This document shows positions 44,421 through 46,673 of a DNA stretch of 46,673 bases, one piece after another. The translations under genes were made by a program, and so were the position numbers. The DNA is taken from assembly GCF_000980885.2 (NCBI RefSeq), contig NZ_LBDA02000017.1, positions 1 through 46,673 of the forward strand. Reading direction: 5' to 3'. This DNA comes from Streptomyces malaysiense (GTDB lineage: Bacteria; Actinomycetota; Actinomycetes; Streptomycetales; Streptomycetaceae). How positions within the stretch are numbered: position 1 is the stretch's first letter; each line of letters begins with the position of its first letter. The notes under the pieces were generated by a model. It had not been told where the DNA came from and ran no database searches. It saw only the letters and a list, made by a program, of their open reading frames with translations.

Positions 44421-45728
44421 TCACCGCGCGGGCTCCGCGTCACGCCCGGCCTCGCCCGGCGTCACCGCTTCGGGTGCGGCCTGCGCGGCATGGGAGCCGT
44501 CGTCGAATCCACGCAGTGCCGGGGTCACCTGACTTGCCACTGCCAGCAGCGCGAACACGCCGGCGAGGCCGAGAATGGACGCGGTCGGCGAGAAGCGGTC
44601 GGCCAGCGCGCCGCAGACCAGCGGGGCGAGCCATTTCAGGGACTGGGCGGCCATCGAGGTCGTCGTCATCACCCGGCCGGCGATCCGGTCGGGGACGGTC
44701 GCCGCCATCCGCGCCTGGAAGGTCACGTTCAGCGGAACCATGAAGAACACCAGGCTGCCGAAGCACAGCGCGGCCGGCCAGGGCCGGGCCGTGAGGGCGG
44801 CGACGCCGAGCGTGCCGGCGACCATGAGCCAGGACATCGTGACGACGATCCGGAAGCCCGACACCCGCCGCACGATCCTGCCCGCGGCCAGCGCGCCCAG
44901 CAGACCGTACGCCATGACGAGCGATTCCGAGGCGCCGACGACCGCCGCCGATGCGCCGTGGCGCCGCAGCGCCACCACGAACATGAAGGCCAGACCGGCC
45001 AGGGTGCAGTTCGACAGGGCGGCCCACAGCAGAAGGAACCGGAGGAACGAGTCCCGCCGCAGGAACCGGAGGCCCTCCCCCACGTCCTGGCGCACGGAAG
45101 TGGGCCCGTCGCCCTTCTCCTGCGCTCGGTCGGGTCCCAGAGGAGTGCGGATGAGCAGCGCGGCAAGCGCGACGAAGAGGTAGGACACCGCGTCGAACGC
45201 GAACGGGAGCCACCGCGCCAGACCGAACAGCAGTCCACCGAGCGGCGAACCGGCCAGTTGCGTCCCCATGTCACGCGCCTGTTCCCTGGCAAAAGCCACT
45301 TTGAGCTGACCATTCGGAACGATGCGGCGCAGGGACGGAGTCGTCGCCGCCGCGTGCACCGCCGACATGGCTCCCTGCACCAGCGCGGTGACGGCCATCT
45401 GCGGCACCCACACGTGTCCGCCGGCCACGGCGAGCCCCACGGCCGCCATGAGGACCAACTGCACGGCCGAAGAGACGATCAGCAGGGCCCGCCGCGACAA
45501 GCGGTCGGCCGCCACCCCGGCCGGCAGGGCGGCACCCAGGTAGCCGATGTTCGCGCAGGCCGCGACGATTCCCGTGGACGAGGCGGATGCCGTACCACCC
45601 AGGACCAGTAGCGGACAGGCGAGTTGACTCACTCCACTGCCCAGCTGAGAGACGGCCGAGCCGCTCCACCACACGTTGTAGTCCCGGTTCCGCCACAGCG
45701 GCGGCGTCCCGGCCACGGGTCCCGGCAC
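44421..45728 (-). CDS. MFS transporter (macrolide-efflux/tetracycline-type)
   Basis: 435 residues from GTG 45728 (GGGGGGA upstream). Starts LWRNRDYNVWWSGSAVSQLGSG, followed by about twelve helices; AGVAADRLSRRAL is MFS motif A, and the second half contains VPDRIAGRVMTTTSMAAQS. The C-terminal tail is acidic and short. It resembles MefA/tetracycline-efflux-like exporters. The substrate is unknown. The upstream dyad at 45756-45770 may bind its regulator. It lies in the same direction as the small membrane gene 43945-44379. Confidence 0.82.
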   Translation of the reverse strand: MPGPVAGTPPLWRNRDYNVWWSGSAVSQLGSGVSQLACPLLVLGGTASASSTGIVAACANIGYLGAALPAGVAADRLSRRALLIVSSAVQLVLMAAVGLAVAGGHVWVPQMAVTALVQGAMSAVHAAATTPSLRRIVPNGQLKVAFAREQARDMGTQLAGSPLGGLLFGLARWLPFAFDAVSYLFVALAALLIRTPLGPDRAQEKGDGPTSVRQDVGEGLRFLRRDSFLRFLLLWAALSNCTLAGLAFMFVVALRRHGASAAVVGASESLVMAYGLLGALAAGRIVRRVSGFRIVVTMSWLMVAGTLGVAALTARPWPAALCFGSLVFFMVPLNVTFQARMAATVPDRIAGRVMTTTSMAAQSLKWLAPLVCGALADRFSPTASILGLAGVFALLAVASQVTPALRGFDDGSHAAQAAPEAVTPGEAGRDAEPAR

Positions 45729-45755
45729 GCGGACTCCCCCCGCCGTCGTGAACTC

Positions 45756-45770
45756 CTGGGAATTCCAGGG
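45756..45770. promoter_or_regulatory. imperfect palindrome upstream of the MFS gene
   Basis: CCTGG-gaatt-CCAGG, six of seven pairs match, 28-42 bases before the exporter start. Possible operator; weak. Confidence 0.3.
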
Positions 45771-45905
45771 AGGTCGATGATGGGCGTGACGCTAACCTCA
45801 TCCCGCCCCGATCCGGGAGGCGGCTCACCGTACCGGTCGTCGGGCAGGCGTCCGCGGGGTGGGGCCGACCGCTCCCGGCCGCGCCTCGGCCCGGTGCCGG
45901 GTTCC

Positions 45906-46276
45906 TCACGGCAGGACGACGACAGCGACCACGGCCAGAGCCGTCACCAGGTCGCCGCCGTGATCACGCCGGACCTCGCCGGAACGAAGTGGCCGGAATC
46001 CAGCTGCCGGCCGACCGAGCGGTACCGGAACGTTCCGTAGGAGCTGACCAGAGGGCCGCAGAAGACCAGGATCGCGCCCGAGGCCACGGCGTGAACCCCT
46101 CGGTGCGGAGCGAACTTGGCGATCGCCACACCCAGGCCGGCCACCGCGATGCCCGTGCGCAGCCACGCCAAATAGGTGCGTTCGTCGGCGAGGTAGTCCG
46201 AGGCCTTGCCGCTCGGCTTCGGCGTGACACCGTCCGGCTTGCGCCCGCCCACCCCGCCTCCCATCTGTGCGGTCAC
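45906..46276 (-). pseudogene. DUF202 membrane protein with a probable frameshift
   Basis: The GTG frame from 46276 gives a clean DUF202 protein: a Gly/Lys tail, DERTYLAWLRTGIAVAGLGVAIAKF (helix 1), a second helix near ASGAILVFCGPLVSSYGTF, then RSVGRQLDSGHFVPARSGVITAAT, and stops at 45944 (110 residues). The third helix expected next is found in another frame, as LVTALAVVAVVVLP ending at 45906. One base seems to be missing around 45947-45949. Either the gene is broken and lacks helix 3, or the sequence has an error. Without it the protein would have two helices. Confidence 0.75.
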
Positions 46277-46354
46277 CCACCCGCGGGCGCCGATCGCCGG
46301 CGCGCACCGATCCGGTGGCCCGGGGCGGGTTGATTCCGTGGGACGTCCAGGGGC

Positions 46355-46549
46355 CTATCCGCTCTTCCTCCGGGCGAGCCCCTCCCGGCGACGGCGACCA
46401 CCGAGCACGCGGGCGAACAGTCTGCACTCAGGATTCCGGCACGGACCGGGCCCCCGTACCGGCACCCACACGCCCAGGGTCTTGTACGGCCGGACGGCCT
46501 CCGCCACGGACCGCCCGCAGGCGGGGCAGACATATCGTTCACCTGCCAT
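46355..46549 (-). CDS. small zinc-ribbon-like protein
   Basis: 64 residues from ATG 46549 (GGGAGG just upstream). Two Cys pairs are clear: YVCPACGRS and GPCRNPECRLF, about 27 residues apart, a plausible four-Cys zinc site. Between them are YKTLGVWVPV and basic residues; the C-terminus (GGRRRREGLARRKSG) is strongly basic and could bind nucleic acid. I do not recognise a family. It is on the minus strand upstream of the DUF202 gene with a 78-base gap. Confidence 0.65.
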   Translation of the reverse strand: MAGERYVCPACGRSVAEAVRPYKTLGVWVPVRGPGPCRNPECRLFARVLGGRRRREGLARRKSG

Positions 46550-46673
46550 GCCTCCCAGCCTAGGACCGACAGGGCAGCCGTGCCCGCCGTCCGGCACCGT
46601 GCTCAGATCCGCGCGATTCCCCTGTGGCCGACAAATCAGGCGATAGCTAAGCTTGGCGTTTAACCTCGCGGGT

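Overview
The window is high-GC actinobacterial DNA that reads as Streptomyces: coding frames end almost every codon in G or C, GTG starts are common, ribosome sites are GGAGG-like, and protein families are typical of the genus (GH16 plus CBM13 secreted glucanase, DUF2254, the PDWY form of QcrB, HTH-fused citrate synthase). I recognise no rRNA, tRNA or CRISPR array. All names come from reading motifs; nothing was searched.

Layout. 1-1790 is a decayed segment with a nested inverted repeat, a secreted esterase cut off after its LLHGA motif, a small membrane protein, a long hairpin and an IS5-type transposase remnant. 1788-4430 holds a two-CBM13 beta-glucanase and a DUF805 protein. 5006-10577 holds an FMN glutamate-synthase-family protein followed by a PoxB-like TPP enzyme, a kinase-fold protein and a SRPBCC protein. 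10985-13650 holds small membrane or stress-type proteins and a DUF2254 protein. 14060-23449 is a respiratory and envelope island: second-copy cytochrome oxidase CtaD/CtaF, an orphan QcrB, a hemerythrin protein, a K+ channel, an HpnR-like radical SAM enzyme and a CPA1-type antiporter. 23785-29914 is a tight operon of a 2-hydroxyacid oxidase (FAD plus Fe-S), a second PoxB-like enzyme and an enolase-superfamily sugar-acid enzyme, closed by a perfect 23-bp hairpin.

30024-40104 is the most interesting part. Mostly on the minus strand, it has two transcription units: a YrdC-fold protein plus citrate synthase, then an MmgE/PrpD protein, a dienelactone hydrolase, a phytanoyl-CoA-type 2OG dioxygenase, an MFS exporter and a 71-residue peptide. 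Beside it lie a virginiamycin-B-lyase-type propeller and a second citrate-synthase-fold protein carrying an N-terminal HTH and lacking the catalytic histidine of the GPLHGGA motif. I infer an undescribed pathway for a citrate- or aconitate-derived compound, possibly controlled by a citrate-synthase-derived sensor.

40856-46673 holds a histidine-rich ECF sigma factor in unusually G-poor DNA, a truncated tyrosine recombinase, two MFS exporters (one behind a strong palindromic operator candidate), small membrane proteins, a DUF202 gene with a probable frameshift, and a small zinc-ribbon protein.
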